A DNA stretch of 64,000 nucleotides from Nonlabens marinus S1-08. Its GTDB lineage: Bacteria; Bacteroidota; Bacteroidia; Flavobacteriales; Flavobacteriaceae. The position numbers and the translations under genes were made by a program. The notes under the pieces are model-generated. The model searched no databases. It was given only the letters and a program-made list of their open reading frames with translations, and was not told where the DNA came from. Shown piece by piece: positions 7,531 through 16,258 of this stretch; the stretch's first letter is position 1, and every line of letters begins with the position of its first letter. Location of the stretch: positions 1,116,001 through 1,180,000 of the forward strand of contig NZ_AP014548.1 in assembly GCF_000831385.1 (NCBI RefSeq), read 5' to 3'.

Positions 7531-10287
7531 ATGGACAGATTTTCTTTTCTGAATGCAGCGCACACTGCATACTTTGCACAACTTTACGATGAATACTTGA
7601 TCAATCCTGACCGCGTTGAGCCGTCTTGGCGAGCCTTTTTTCAAGGTTTTGACCTAGGAATGGAAACTGCAGGCGATGGGGAAGTTCAAGTAGTATATGA
7701 AGATCGAGGAGAAACTAAAAGCGTAGACGTATCTGAAAAGATGCGTAAGGAGTTTGAAGTTGTTCAGCTGATTGATGGTTATAGAACTCGCGGACATTTG
7801 TTTACTAAAACAAACCCAGTACGCGAGCGTCGCAAATATGAACCAACACTAGAATTAAGCAACTTCGGTTTATCAGATGCTGATTTGAATACGGAGTTTG
7901 AATCCGGTGAATTGATAGGTCTAGGAAAAACCAGTCTCAAAAATATCGTCGATCACCTAAAGCAGGTGTATTGTGAAAGTATAGGAGTAGAGTACATGTA
8001 TGTGCGCTCTCCAGAGCAAGTGAAATGGATTCAAAGCTGGTTGCACCGCAACAACAATCATCCTGAATTTGAGAATTCACAAAAAATACAAATACTTAAG
8101 AAACTCAATGAAGCAGTTGCTTTTGAATCCTTTTTACACACTAAATATGTAGGTCAAAAGCGATTTTCCCTAGAAGGAAATGAATCTTTGATTCCTGCAC
8201 TAGACAGCCTTATTGAAAATGCGGCTGACAAAGGTGTCAACCAGTTTGTACTAGGTATGGCGCACCGTGGTCGTTTGAATGTGCTCTCAAATATCTTTGG
8301 AAAACCAGTTTCTGATATATTCTCTGAATTTGATGGGAAAGACTACGAGCAGACTATTTTTGATGGGGACGTAAAGTATCACTTAGGATATACCAGTAAG
8401 CGCAAAACAGATAACGGGAATCAGATCAATATCAACATTGTTCCCAACCCCTCACACCTAGAAACCGTTGGTGCCGTAGTAGAAGGTATCGCCCGTGCGA
8501 AACAAGACATGCACACTCCAGACGATTTTTCTAAAGTACTGCCTATCGTATTACACGGAGATGCTGCTATCGCAGGTCAAGGTATCGTCTATGAGGTCGT
8601 GCAAATGGCCAAGCTGGATGCATATAAAACAGCTGGTACCATTCACCTAGTAGTGAATAACCAGGTAGGATTTACAACCAACTACTTAGATGCAAGATCC
8701 AGTACGTACTGTACTGATATTGCAAAAGTGACTCTGTCACCAGTTTTACACGTGAATGCAGATGATGCAGAAGCCGTAGTTCACGCCATGAACTTTGCAT
8801 TAGAATACAGAATGCAATTCCAGAGCGATGTATTTATTGACCTTTTGGGTTATAGAAAATACGGTCACAATGAAGGGGATGAGCCTAGGTTCACACAACC
8901 ACAATTGTATAAGGCGATTAGCAAGCATGAGAATCCGCGAGATATTTATGCAGATAAATTGTTGAAGGCAGGTATTATTGAAGAAGGAACAGTTTCAGAA
9001 ATGGAGAGCGCCTTCAAAGAAAAACTGGAAGACCAACTCGCTACCTCAAGAAAACAAGAGAATACTGTCATTACACCATTCATGCAAGATGAATGGGAAG
9101 GCTATGAAACTGCAGACGAGGACATGATGATGCTCAAGGTCGAGACGGGTGTAGCAAAGGAGAAGCTGGAAGAGGTGACTAAAGCTATTTCTTCCTTGCC
9201 AGAAGGTGAAAACTTCATCCGTAAGATTAAGAAGATTGTAGAGTCTCGTCAATCCATGTGGGATGACGGTAAGCTAGACTGGGCGATGGGTGAACACTTG
9301 GCTTACGGTACCTTGATGCAAGAAGGTTACAACGTTCGTATGAGTGGCCAGGATGTGGAGAGAGGGACTTTCTCTCACCGTCATGCAGTTGTGAAATCAG
9401 AGAATCACGAGAATGAATTTATACTCCACAACTTACTCGATGTAGAAGGAGTGATGGAGATTTACAATTCCCACTTATCTGAATATGGAGTGGTAGGATT
9501 TGAATATGGTTACGCCATGGCGCGACCAGAAACTTTGACGATATGGGAAGCGCAGTTTGGAGATTTCTCTAACGGTGCCCAGATCATGATTGACCAGTAC
9601 ATTAGTGCTGGCGAGGACAAGTGGAAAAACCAAAATGGACTGGTTCTATTGTTGCCCCACGGCTATGAAGGTCAGGGAGCAGAGCATTCCAGTGCACGTA
9701 TGGAGCGTTATTTGCAATTGTGTGCAAAGGACAATATGTGGATGGCAAACTGTACCACACCGGCAAACATGTTTCACTTGTTGAGACGTCAAATGTTGGT
9801 GAATTACCGCAAGCCTTTAGTGGTTTTTACTCCTAAGTCGCTCTTGAGAAGCCCACGTGCAGTGAGCAGTGTTGATGATTTCATTACCGGTCATTTTCAA
9901 GAAGTGATTGATGTGGATGGTGACGCTTTCGCGAAAGCGAAAACCCTAGTCTTCACCAGTGGAAAATTCTACTATGACCTATTGGAATATAGAGAAGAAC
10001 ACGATCGCCAAGACGTAGCCTTAGTAAGAGTAGAACAATTATTCCCATTACCCATTAAACAAATTAACGAAGTCATTGAAAAGTACGGGTCTAAAGACAT
10101 CGTATGGGCTCAAGAAGAGCCACGCAATATGGGAGCTTATGCCCACCTATTATTGCACATGACTGAAACCAGAAACTGGCGCGTATGCTCCAGGAACATG
10201 TATGCCGCTCCAGCCTCAGGAAGCTCCACGAGATCTAAGGCGAGACAGGCACGAGTAATAGAAGACGTATTTAATACCAACAAATAA
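7531..10287 (+). CDS. sucA: 2-oxoglutarate dehydrogenase E1 component
   Basis: Thiamine diphosphate enzyme that decarboxylates 2-oxoglutarate and reductively succinylates the lipoyl group of SucB in the TCA cycle. I start at the ATG at 7531 ([19 protein letters not shown], 918 residues); the reading could begin at 7465, but those 22 residues do not match the family and a promoter lies inside them. Visible: the N-terminal E2-binding motif ([20 protein letters not shown]), [11 protein letters not shown] near 242-252, the ThDP/Mg site with [10 protein letters not shown] near 341 and NNQVGF, and the C-terminal transketolase part with [16 protein letters not shown]. The palindrome at 9924-9939 is read in frame as DAFAKAK in a loop just before SGKFYYDL. 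sucB follows after 4 bp. Confidence 0.97.
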   Translation: MDRFSFLNAAHTAYFAQLYDEYLINPDRVEPSWRAFFQGFDLGMETAGDGEVQVVYEDRGETKSVDVSEKMRKEFEVVQLIDGYRTRGHLFTKTNPVRERRKYEPTLELSNFGLSDADLNTEFESGELIGLGKTSLKNIVDHLKQVYCESIGVEYMYVRSPEQVKWIQSWLHRNNNHPEFENSQKIQILKKLNEAVAFESFLHTKYVGQKRFSLEGNESLIPALDSLIENAADKGVNQFVLGMAHRGRLNVLSNIFGKPVSDIFSEFDGKDYEQTIFDGDVKYHLGYTSKRKTDNGNQININIVPNPSHLETVGAVVEGIARAKQDMHTPDDFSKVLPIVLHGDAAIAGQGIVYEVVQMAKLDAYKTAGTIHLVVNNQVGFTTNYLDARSSTYCTDIAKVTLSPVLHVNADDAEAVVHAMNFALEYRMQFQSDVFIDLLGYRKYGHNEGDEPRFTQPQLYKAISKHENPRDIYADKLLKAGIIEEGTVSEMESAFKEKLEDQLATSRKQENTVITPFMQDEWEGYETADEDMMMLKVETGVAKEKLEEVTKAISSLPEGENFIRKIKKIVESRQSMWDDGKLDWAMGEHLAYGTLMQEGYNVRMSGQDVERGTFSHRHAVVKSENHENEFILHNLLDVEGVMEIYNSHLSEYGVVGFEYGYAMARPETLTIWEAQFGDFSNGAQIMIDQYISAGEDKWKNQNGLVLLLPHGYEGQGAEHSSARMERYLQLCAKDNMWMANCTTPANMFHLLRRQMLVNYRKPLVVFTPKSLLRSPRAVSSVDDFITGHFQEVIDVDGDAFAKAKTLVFTSGKFYYDLLEYREEHDRQDVALVRVEQLFPLPIKQINEVIEKYGSKDIVWAQEEPRNMGAYAHLLLHMTETRNWRVCSRNMYAAPASGSSTRSKARQARVIEDVFNTNK
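9924..9939. repeat. Palindromic repeat, 16-bp core, inside sucA
   Basis: CGCTTTCGCGAAAGCG within the coding sequence; translated as AFAKA. The outer two bases on the left differ from the 20-bp form. Confidence 0.95.
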
Positions 10288-10291
10288 TATT

Positions 10292-11626
10292 ATGGCTCTA
10301 GAAATGAAAGTGCCTTCACCAGGCGAGTCGATTACAGAAGTAGAAATAGCAGAATGGTTAGTCGCTGACGGCGATTGGGTTGAAAAAGACCAAGCCATTG
10401 CAGAGGTTGATAGCGACAAGGCGACACTGGAACTTCCAGCAGAAGCCAGCGGTATCATTACCCTAAAAGCTGAAGAAGGCGATGCTGTAGCCGTAGGCGA
10501 GGTAGTTTGCCTGATCGATACTGAAGCAGAAAACCCGAACAAAGGTGGATCTACTGATAAAAAATCAGAAGCGGACAGCAACGAGAAAGATGCTAAAAAT
10601 GCTCCATCCTCAATGGGTAAAGGCGATGAAGGTGGTGGTTATGGTGGTAAGCCAGAACAGGAAATAGCAAAAAAGGACAATAAAACAGAAGACAAAAAGG
10701 ATTCTGAAAAAGCACCACAACCTAACGATGCCAAGAAAACTTACGCCAGCGGCACGCCAAGTCCTGCGGCAAAGAAAACACTGGACGAGAAAGGTATCGA
10801 TGCAGGATCTGTAAAAGGAACTGGTCGTGATGGTAGAATCACAAAAGATGACGCTGTAAAAGCAGAAGGAAAACCATCCATGGGAACTCCTGGATCTGGA
10901 TCTCGTGGCGAGTCTCGTTCTAAGCTATCCATGTTGCGTAGAAAAGTGGCAGAACGTCTGGTTAGTGCCAAGAATAAAACCGCCATGCTAACGACCTTTA
11001 ACGAGGCGGATATGAACGCGATTTTCGCTTTACGTACGGAATATAAAGATGCATTTAAAGCAAAGCACGGTGTTTCACTAGGATTCATGTCCTTCTTTAC
11101 TAAAGCAGTCGTGAGAGCGCTGGAACTATATCCAGCAGTCAACTCCATGATTGATGGTAAAGAGATGATTTCTTACGATTTCGCTGATATATCCATAGCG
11201 GTTTCAGGACCTAAAGGATTGATGGTACCGGTAATTAGAAATGCGGAAAACCTTTCTTTTAGAGGAGTAGAGCAAGAAGTAAAACGTTTGGCATTGCGCG
11301 CGAGAGATGGTGAGATTACTGTTGACGAAATGACTGGTGGTACGTTTACTATTACTAATGGTGGAGTTTTTGGAAGTATGATGAGTACACCAATTATCAA
11401 CCCGCCACAAAGCGCAATCTTAGGTATGCACAATATCATCGAGCGACCAGTAGTTATCGATGGCGACATCGTTGCACGACCTATGATGTACCTAGCGGTT
11501 TCTTATGATCACAGGATCATTGACGGTAAAGAATCTGTTGGATTCTTGGTAGCGATTAAAGAAGCATTAGAAAACCCGATTGAGTTACTGATGGATAATG
11601 ATGTCAAGAAGGCGTTGGAGCTATAA
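10292..11626 (+). CDS. sucB: Dihydrolipoamide succinyltransferase, E2 of 2-oxoglutarate dehydrogenase
   Basis: Core acyltransferase of the complex, moving succinyl from lipoate to CoA. Domains in order: lipoyl domain (1-78) with the lipoylated Lys at residue 43 in [10 protein letters not shown]; a long charged linker rich in Lys, Asp and Gly (80-150); a peripheral subunit-binding domain (about 153-190, [18 protein letters not shown] and [12 protein letters not shown]); a second linker; the catalytic domain (about 210-444) with the active-site motif YDHRIIDG near the C terminus. Length 444 is normal. It begins 4 bp after sucA and is followed by a strong terminator, so sucAB is a closed two-gene operon; the E3 gene is elsewhere. 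Confidence 0.97.
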   Translation: MALEMKVPSPGESITEVEIAEWLVADGDWVEKDQAIAEVDSDKATLELPAEASGIITLKAEEGDAVAVGEVVCLIDTEAENPNKGGSTDKKSEADSNEKDAKNAPSSMGKGDEGGGYGGKPEQEIAKKDNKTEDKKDSEKAPQPNDAKKTYASGTPSPAAKKTLDEKGIDAGSVKGTGRDGRITKDDAVKAEGKPSMGTPGSGSRGESRSKLSMLRRKVAERLVSAKNKTAMLTTFNEADMNAIFALRTEYKDAFKAKHGVSLGFMSFFTKAVVRALELYPAVNSMIDGKEMISYDFADISIAVSGPKGLMVPVIRNAENLSFRGVEQEVKRLALRARDGEITVDEMTGGTFTITNGGVFGSMMSTPIINPPQSAILGMHNIIERPVVIDGDIVARPMMYLAVSYDHRIIDGKESVGFLVAIKEALENPIELLMDNDVKKALEL

Positions 11627-11648
11627 GCTCGCTGCGTTCACAAGTTTC

Positions 11649-11690
11649 AAATCCCAAGCTCCAAATTTCAAATTGGAGCTTGGGATTTTT
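11649..11690 (+). terminator. Rho-independent-type terminator of sucAB
   Basis: Perfect 16-bp stem (AAATCCCAAGCTCCAA at 11649-11664 with its complement at 11673-11688), 8-nt loop, followed by a T run. It lies 23 bp after the sucB stop. Confidence 0.85.
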
Positions 11691-11745
11691 GTTTTCAGTC
11701 AGGCGAGTATTGGTGTTTTATCGATTGCCAAAATGCTTTTAAACC

Positions 11746-11831
11746 AGTATCGAGCGGCAGTCGAGATTTGGTTTTATTAGAATTCCTATCATATAGATAC
11801 CGCTCTTTCTCGACTGCCGCTCGAAACGGCT
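11746..11831. repeat. Long-loop inverted repeat, member of a dispersed intergenic repeat family
   Basis: Perfect 17-bp arms (TCGAGCGGCAGTCGAGA at 11750-11766 and its complement at 11808-11824) around a 41-bp loop. The left part, AGTATC...GGTTT at 11746-11774, recurs at 26615-26643 with 25 of 29 bases equal, and the right part TTTCTCGAC...TCGAAAYGGCT recurs at 26532-26582. The spacer 11627-12024 otherwise holds only the sucAB terminator and the octamer tandem; no gene is visible. Confidence 0.75.
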
Positions 11832-11966
11832 AATTTATTAGGTCTTTATAGTGTAAAAGAGATGTTTGATCGAGCTTAGTTGATGTCGTTTTAGTAGTAC
11901 TTAGTTCAAGGAATTCTCCTAATAAAAATTTGTTAACGATTTCTTAACCTTGAATAATTCACATTT

Positions 11967-11998
11967 AAATCCCTAAATCCCTAAATCCCTAAATCCCT
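11967..11998. repeat. Tandem repeat: 4 copies of the octamer AAATCCCT
   Basis: Four exact, head-to-tail copies of 8 bp, ending 26 bp before the ATG of the lipoprotein gene at 12025. Such a tract may change in copy number by slippage; being in the 5' region it could alter promoter spacing or leader length. Confidence 0.9.
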
Positions 11999-12024
11999 AC
12001 ATTTCAAATATCAAAACCAACCAG

Positions 12025-13494
12025 ATGATTTGGAATTTTAAGTTGCGTAACTGTTTTGTTGCGATTTTAGCAATTTGCTGTTTGATTTCTTGCGAGAAGG
12101 ATGAGATACAGATCGTAACAGAAGAATCCATATTTCCAGAAATAACGGGAAGGGTTATTTCTGCTAAAGATTTGGCTTCAAAGCCTATCGTCTATAGTCG
12201 ATTAATGGATTATTTGCAAAAACCAGTGGCAAAATCGAGTTCTGGTATAGAATTGGACACTTCTTACATTAAGGTTATGGAAACAGATCGCTATACCTCT
12301 TTTACCTTTAAGATTAAACAGGATTCTATGGAACGTCAACATGTTCTTAGAAACTTTATGCTAACCATGGTTAATGATACGATTCAAATACAGCATCTGG
12401 TGGACTATTCAGTTTTAAGTGATGGTAGTTTAGATATGAATAATATTCAAATGAAACGTCTGGTTGGAGAAGAGCTTTTAAATTTATGGCAGCCTAAGTG
12501 TGGAGGTACTACCGTTCGGTTTGAGAGCTATATGTCATGTTTTATGTCGCCATGCAGCTCTAGGTACGGTCACACGGATCCATCAGAGTGTGATTTCGCC
12601 AATTCTTCTTATGTTGGATCAGGTATCCCGCCAACGGAAGTTTGTATTGAGCTTTGGAGAGAAGTTTCTATTAGGGAGCCACGATGCATTGATTCCGGAC
12701 CGAGCTCAACAGCTGGCGGTGAAGGCGATGGTAGCAACGGGCCTGGTGGATCGGGCACCGCAGCAGATACTGATGAGCAGCCAGATGAAGATGATGATAT
12801 TTTAATTGGGATGGATCCTAATGATGGTCCGGACAAAGAGGTTATAGAAAAAGATTGCATCAATGTTGGAGAAAAATTCGGTGAGCCAAAGTTGAAAGCC
12901 GAATTAGACAAATTAAAACAAAATACACGATTGAATCACGAAACAGGAATTGATTTCCAGTCAAATGGTGAAGTTAAAAATCTTGAAGTGAATGGGAGGA
13001 ATAGAGTAACGTTTATTCCTAATTTACAATCTTTAATTGCTGGACATGTACATGTAAACCAGATGATTGTTGGTGATAAACTGGAAACACAAATCCCTAT
13101 ATTTTCACCTGCCGATTTCAATAATTATTTACTCTGGTTGAAGTACGCCAAAAATAGCGGAATTGACATTTATTCAATAATTCCTTTCTTAATAATCGAA
13201 ACTAGAGATATTAGAGGTAATCCAACTGGTAATTATGAAACGCTGGTTATTAAGTACAATGGTAGAGTTGAGGATTTACCTAATGCATATCCTTATACAC
13301 CGGATCAAGTCAAAAAGTATGCAAAACGAGTTCCTAAATCTTTAAAGCGAAATTTTTTGAAGTTTTTAAAAAATGAATCAAATACAAACTTAGATAAATT
13401 TAATTTTTATAAAATTGATAATCAAGGAGAAGTTAGTGAGTTTTATCTTGACGATGAGAATATTCTTAAATCTAAAAAATGTTATGAAAACTAA
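12025..13494 (+). CDS. Modular lipoprotein with acidic linker and AT-rich C-terminal module, unknown function
   Basis: 489 residues starting MIWNFKLRNCFVAILAICCLISCEKDE, a lipoprotein signal with the acylated Cys at residue 23. An N-terminal domain (24-160) is followed by a Cys-rich stretch (about 153-225), a Gly/Ser/Asp/Glu linker (about 226-265, run of acidic residues) and a C-terminal module (about 285-489). The C-terminal module holds GHVHVNQM then IPIFSPADF, which recalls the HxH(P/N)...FSxxD layout of JAB/MPN-like metallopeptidases, but this is a weak resemblance and I do not claim activity. DNA from about 12840 on is clearly richer in A+T than the 5' half and than sucB, suggesting a swapped or acquired 3' module. 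The next gene overlaps by 11 bp. Confidence 0.75.
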   Translation: MIWNFKLRNCFVAILAICCLISCEKDEIQIVTEESIFPEITGRVISAKDLASKPIVYSRLMDYLQKPVAKSSSGIELDTSYIKVMETDRYTSFTFKIKQDSMERQHVLRNFMLTMVNDTIQIQHLVDYSVLSDGSLDMNNIQMKRLVGEELLNLWQPKCGGTTVRFESYMSCFMSPCSSRYGHTDPSECDFANSSYVGSGIPPTEVCIELWREVSIREPRCIDSGPSSTAGGEGDGSNGPGGSGTAADTDEQPDEDDDILIGMDPNDGPDKEVIEKDCINVGEKFGEPKLKAELDKLKQNTRLNHETGIDFQSNGEVKNLEVNGRNRVTFIPNLQSLIAGHVHVNQMIVGDKLETQIPIFSPADFNNYLLWLKYAKNSGIDIYSIIPFLIIETRDIRGNPTGNYETLVIKYNGRVEDLPNAYPYTPDQVKKYAKRVPKSLKRNFLKFLKNESNTNLDKFNFYKIDNQGEVSEFYLDDENILKSKKCYEN

Positions 13495-14077
13495 ATATCT
13501 TATACTCGTAATAGTTCTAGCTAATTCTATTCACTCAACCTTTTCTCAAACTTTAGACCTTAAAGTTTATTATGATTATATCTCTACAGGTAATGATTTG
13601 CCAGAAAATATCAGTCGCATAGAGGATCGAAGTGGGATATTAAATCCATTTATAGGTGTTTGGAAAGGTACTATTAACGATAGACAGATAACTCTAAAAA
13701 TCGAAAAAGGCACTTACTTTGATGATTATTCTAATTCTACGGAAGATGTCTTATTAACGAGATTTCTTTTAAGCGATAGGAACGGTTTAACCATTTCTTC
13801 CACCTTCGATTTAAATAATGACGAGATATCTGTTATTCAAAGCAGGTATTTAAGTGACGGGATAATGTACAATGATTTTTACGAAGGAGGCGCTTGTGGC
13901 AACTGGGTACAATTAGATTATAAATTTCTTGGCAAGGATCCTACGACCACAAAAATAATGATGCAAGTAGGAACAGTGGTACGATCAGAAGAGATCGCTG
14001 GAGCCACACTTTGCACAAGCGGATTTCCGCAACCATCATTTCCAACGGGAGAAGATATCATTTTTACCAAGCAATAG
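13484..14077 (+). CDS. Exported protein, DUF6705-like, unknown function
   Basis: The ATG at 13484 (MKTKYLILVIVLANSIHSTFSQ) begins with a signal peptide and overlaps the preceding lipoprotein stop by 11 bp; the reading could open at 13415, but those residues do not fit a secreted protein. 198 residues. After the leader comes an NPFIGVWKGTINDRQITLKIEKG segment and a series of beta strands, a layout I associate with small flavobacterial exported proteins of the DUF6705 type (from memory, moderate certainty). The overlap implies translational coupling with the upstream lipoprotein, so the two products probably act together. The DNA is AT-rich like the 3' end of that gene. Confidence 0.75.
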   Translation: MKTKYLILVIVLANSIHSTFSQTLDLKVYYDYISTGNDLPENISRIEDRSGILNPFIGVWKGTINDRQITLKIEKGTYFDDYSNSTEDVLLTRFLLSDRNGLTISSTFDLNNDEISVIQSRYLSDGIMYNDFYEGGACGNWVQLDYKFLGKDPTTTKIMMQVGTVVRSEEIAGATLCTSGFPQPSFPTGEDIIFTKQ

Positions 14078-14207
14078 CTTGGCTCTATGCAGACTATAAT
14101 GTTTTCTTGATTAAGATATTTGTATCCTAAAATATAGAGGCGTACCGCTAACCTTAATATTGGTAAATGTAATCGTTCCCAATTTAGAGAAATCTAGATC
14201 CTTAAAA

Positions 14208-15098
14208 TTAGATCCCTGGAGCCTCGGCTTGACTCACTGGAACACTACGGTCAATTTTCCCAATCATTCCTTGCAATGCTTTTCCTGGTCCTACTTCAAT
14301 AAATTCAGTCGCACCGTCCTTGATCATTTCTTGAATGGATTGGGTCCATTTTACAGGTGCTGTGAGTTGGTAGATGAGGTTTGTGACAATATCATCTGTT
14401 GCTGTAGTAGCAAGGTTCGTTACGTTTTGGTAGATAGGACATAAAGGTTTTTCAAACTCGGTAGCGTCAATTGCTTTTGCAAGACGTTCTCTAGCAGGTT
14501 CCATAAGTGGGGAATGAAATGCACCACCTACAGGCAATACAAGGGCTCTTTTAGCGCCTTTGTCTTTAAGGGTAGCACAGGCTGCTTCAACTGCTGGAAT
14601 TTCCCCAGAGATGACAAGCTGGCCAGGACAATTGTAATTAGCTGCCACTACCACTCCGCTTGTATCGCTGCATACCTTTTCTATTACATCATCTTGCAAC
14701 CCTAATATTGCCGCCATGGTACTGGCTTGCATCTCGCAAGCATCTTGCATGGCAAGAGCACGCTCACTTACAATACGCAATCCATCCTCAAAGCTTAAGG
14801 CGCCTATTGCTGTTAACGCACTCAGTTCGCCTAGACTGTGTCCTGCAACCATATCTGGCGCAAAATCCTCTCCCATGACTTTAGCAAGAATCACCGAGTG
14901 CAAGAATACTGCAGGTTGAGTCACTTTAGTCTCTTTTAATTCGTCTGCCGTTCCTTCAAACATGATTTTAGAAATATCGAATCCTAGGATTTCATTGGCT
15001 TGATGAAAAAGGTCTCTAGCCACTTCAAAATGGTCGTACAAATCTTTTCCCATTCCTGTAAATTGTGCTCCTTGACCTGGAAATACGTATGCTTTCAT
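14208..15098 (-). CDS. fabD: Malonyl-CoA:ACP transacylase
   Basis: Loads malonyl groups onto acyl carrier protein to start fatty acid elongation; cytoplasmic. 296 residues, a usual length. It shows the N-terminal GQGAQ loop (9-13), the nucleophile in AGHSLGE (Ser88), Arg113 for the carboxylate of malonate, and the catalytic His195 in GGAFHSPLM, ending with the GKALQGMIGKIDR segment. It stands downstream of the DHFR gene on the same strand but 179 bp away and behind its own promoter (15117-15144), so it is probably transcribed separately. No other fab genes are close. Confidence 0.97.
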   Translation of the reverse strand: MKAYVFPGQGAQFTGMGKDLYDHFEVARDLFHQANEILGFDISKIMFEGTADELKETKVTQPAVFLHSVILAKVMGEDFAPDMVAGHSLGELSALTAIGALSFEDGLRIVSERALAMQDACEMQASTMAAILGLQDDVIEKVCSDTSGVVVAANYNCPGQLVISGEIPAVEAACATLKDKGAKRALVLPVGGAFHSPLMEPARERLAKAIDATEFEKPLCPIYQNVTNLATTATDDIVTNLIYQLTAPVKWTQSIQEMIKDGATEFIEVGPGKALQGMIGKIDRSVPVSQAEAPGI

Positions 15099-15116
15099 GT
15101 TAGTTGTTTGTGTCTA

Positions 15117-15144
15117 CAAAATTAATGGTTTGTGTCTTTATCAA
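15117..15144 (-). promoter_or_regulatory. Promoter of fabD
   Basis: On the minus strand TTG (15144-15142), a 17-nt spacer, then TAATTTTG (15124-15117), a good match to the Bacteroidota TTG-N17..23-TAnnTTTG promoter. It leaves a leader of roughly 10-15 nt before the fabD ATG at 15098. Confidence 0.7.
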
Positions 15145-15198
15145 CGAGTACATTGATGTTTGAAAGTCAATATTTTTTTAACTTCCTAACTGTTCTCC

Positions 15199-15214
15199 TG
15201 CCTGCCGGCAGGCA
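15199..15214. repeat. 16-bp perfect palindrome TGCCTGCCGGCAGGCA
   Basis: Single intergenic copy upstream of the fabD promoter. It is GC-rich, in contrast to its surroundings, and different from the CGCTTTCG family. No second copy is seen in this window. Confidence 0.85.
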
Positions 15215-15240
15215 AGCAACTGCGCTTGAATTGACATTTT

Positions 15241-15289
15241 TCTTAACTCTTAACTCTTAACTCTTAACTCTTAACTCTTAACTCTTGAC
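15241..15289. repeat. Heptamer tandem repeat (TCTTAAC x6 plus one variant) overlapping the DHFR stop codon
   Basis: Six exact TCTTAAC copies (15241-15282) followed by TCTTGAC. Read on the minus strand the tract begins inside the last codons of the DHFR gene and supplies its TAA stop at 15280-15278; every later unit carries further in-array stop codons. Confidence 0.95.
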
Positions 15290-16204
15290 TCGTTCCCAGG
15301 TCTCATAATCAAAGGAGTAATCGTGGCGCTCATCTTTCCCATGCGGTTCACTGCTTATGAGCTTCCAATGTTTAGTATCAATGTTTGGAAAATAAGTGTC
15401 GGCATTAAAAGTTCCATGAACCCTTGTTAACTCAATCTGGTTAGCGTAGGGCATTCCTAGAGAATAAATCTCTCCACCACCTATAATAAATGGATTTTGA
15501 TCAGATCCTGTAGCGGCAAGTGCGGTCTCCATATCGTGAACTACAATGGCATTGTCACTTTTATAAGATTTGTCTCTAGTAACTACAATATGGGTACGAT
15601 TAGGAAGTGGCTTGTCAAAGCCAGCGAAAGTCTTACGACCCATGATGATATGATGACCTGAGGTCAATGCTTTAAAACGTTTGAAATCATCTGGTAAATG
15701 CCAGACCAAATCTCCGTCTTTTCCCAACTCATTATTTTCTCCAGCGGCAGCTATCATGGTGATCTTTCTTTCAGTCTTAGCAGGTGCTATCACAGTTTTC
15801 GTTTCAGACATTGGAAAATTTTTATCCACCTTCACCTGCAATTGCTGAATGCGATCTTTTTGTTTTTGAACCAGTCGCTCGTATTGTCGCTTTTCCCATT
15901 CAGGTCCTAAAATTCTTTTGGTAATGAAAACACTGAAGGCATGATACACCAGAATCAAAACCCAAATCATAATCAACCAGATCCACCAGTCAGTTTCCAG
16001 CAAACTCTCACGTTCCAAAATAGGCGAACCTTCTACCGAATCTTGACGCACGCCAACAACTATCAAAGCCACAGACCCTAGAAGAAAGATCACAAAGTGA
16101 GTAAATAAGCCTCGCTTTTGCTTTATACGTATTCGTGCATTGTCAATCATCTCCTTTTGGTCGGGATCAATTGCCCCACCCGTTTTTTTCTTGCTACCAA
16201 ACAT
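15278..16204 (-). CDS. folA: Dihydrofolate reductase fused to an N-terminal two-helix membrane (2TM) domain
   Basis: NADPH-dependent reduction of dihydrofolate to tetrahydrofolate. Residues 147-308 are a full-length DHFR (ITMIAAAGENNELGKDGDLVW, then HLPDDFKRFK with the acidic substrate-binding Asp173, IIMGRKTFAGF, PNRTHIVVT and the IGGGEIY motif). Residues 1-130 are a separate domain: a basic start, membrane helices at about 34-51 and 73-95, then a charged helix ending in a coiled-coil, which matches flavobacterial 2TM domains. The frame is continuous, so the enzyme would be tethered to the inner membrane. An internal ATG (Met132) could also give a soluble DHFR. The 3' end runs into a heptamer tandem repeat. 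Confidence 0.9.
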   Translation of the reverse strand: MFGSKKKTGGAIDPDQKEMIDNARIRIKQKRGLFTHFVIFLLGSVALIVVGVRQDSVEGSPILERESLLETDWWIWLIMIWVLILVYHAFSVFITKRILGPEWEKRQYERLVQKQKDRIQQLQVKVDKNFPMSETKTVIAPAKTERKITMIAAAGENNELGKDGDLVWHLPDDFKRFKALTSGHHIIMGRKTFAGFDKPLPNRTHIVVTRDKSYKSDNAIVVHDMETALAATGSDQNPFIIGGGEIYSLGMPYANQIELTRVHGTFNADTYFPNIDTKHWKLISSEPHGKDERHDYSFDYETWERVKS

Positions 16205-16258
16205 TGCTTTACATTTATGTCAAATTTAATAGATACAAAGCCGCCTTCCTCTTAACCT

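Noticed and set aside
10216..10581. Antisense open frame over sucA/sucB
   Set aside because: Shadow of a conserved coding gene; no start context and protein has low-complexity Ser-rich composition.
14160..14444. Plus-strand frame under fabD
   Set aside because: Antisense shadow of fabD with no recognisable domain.
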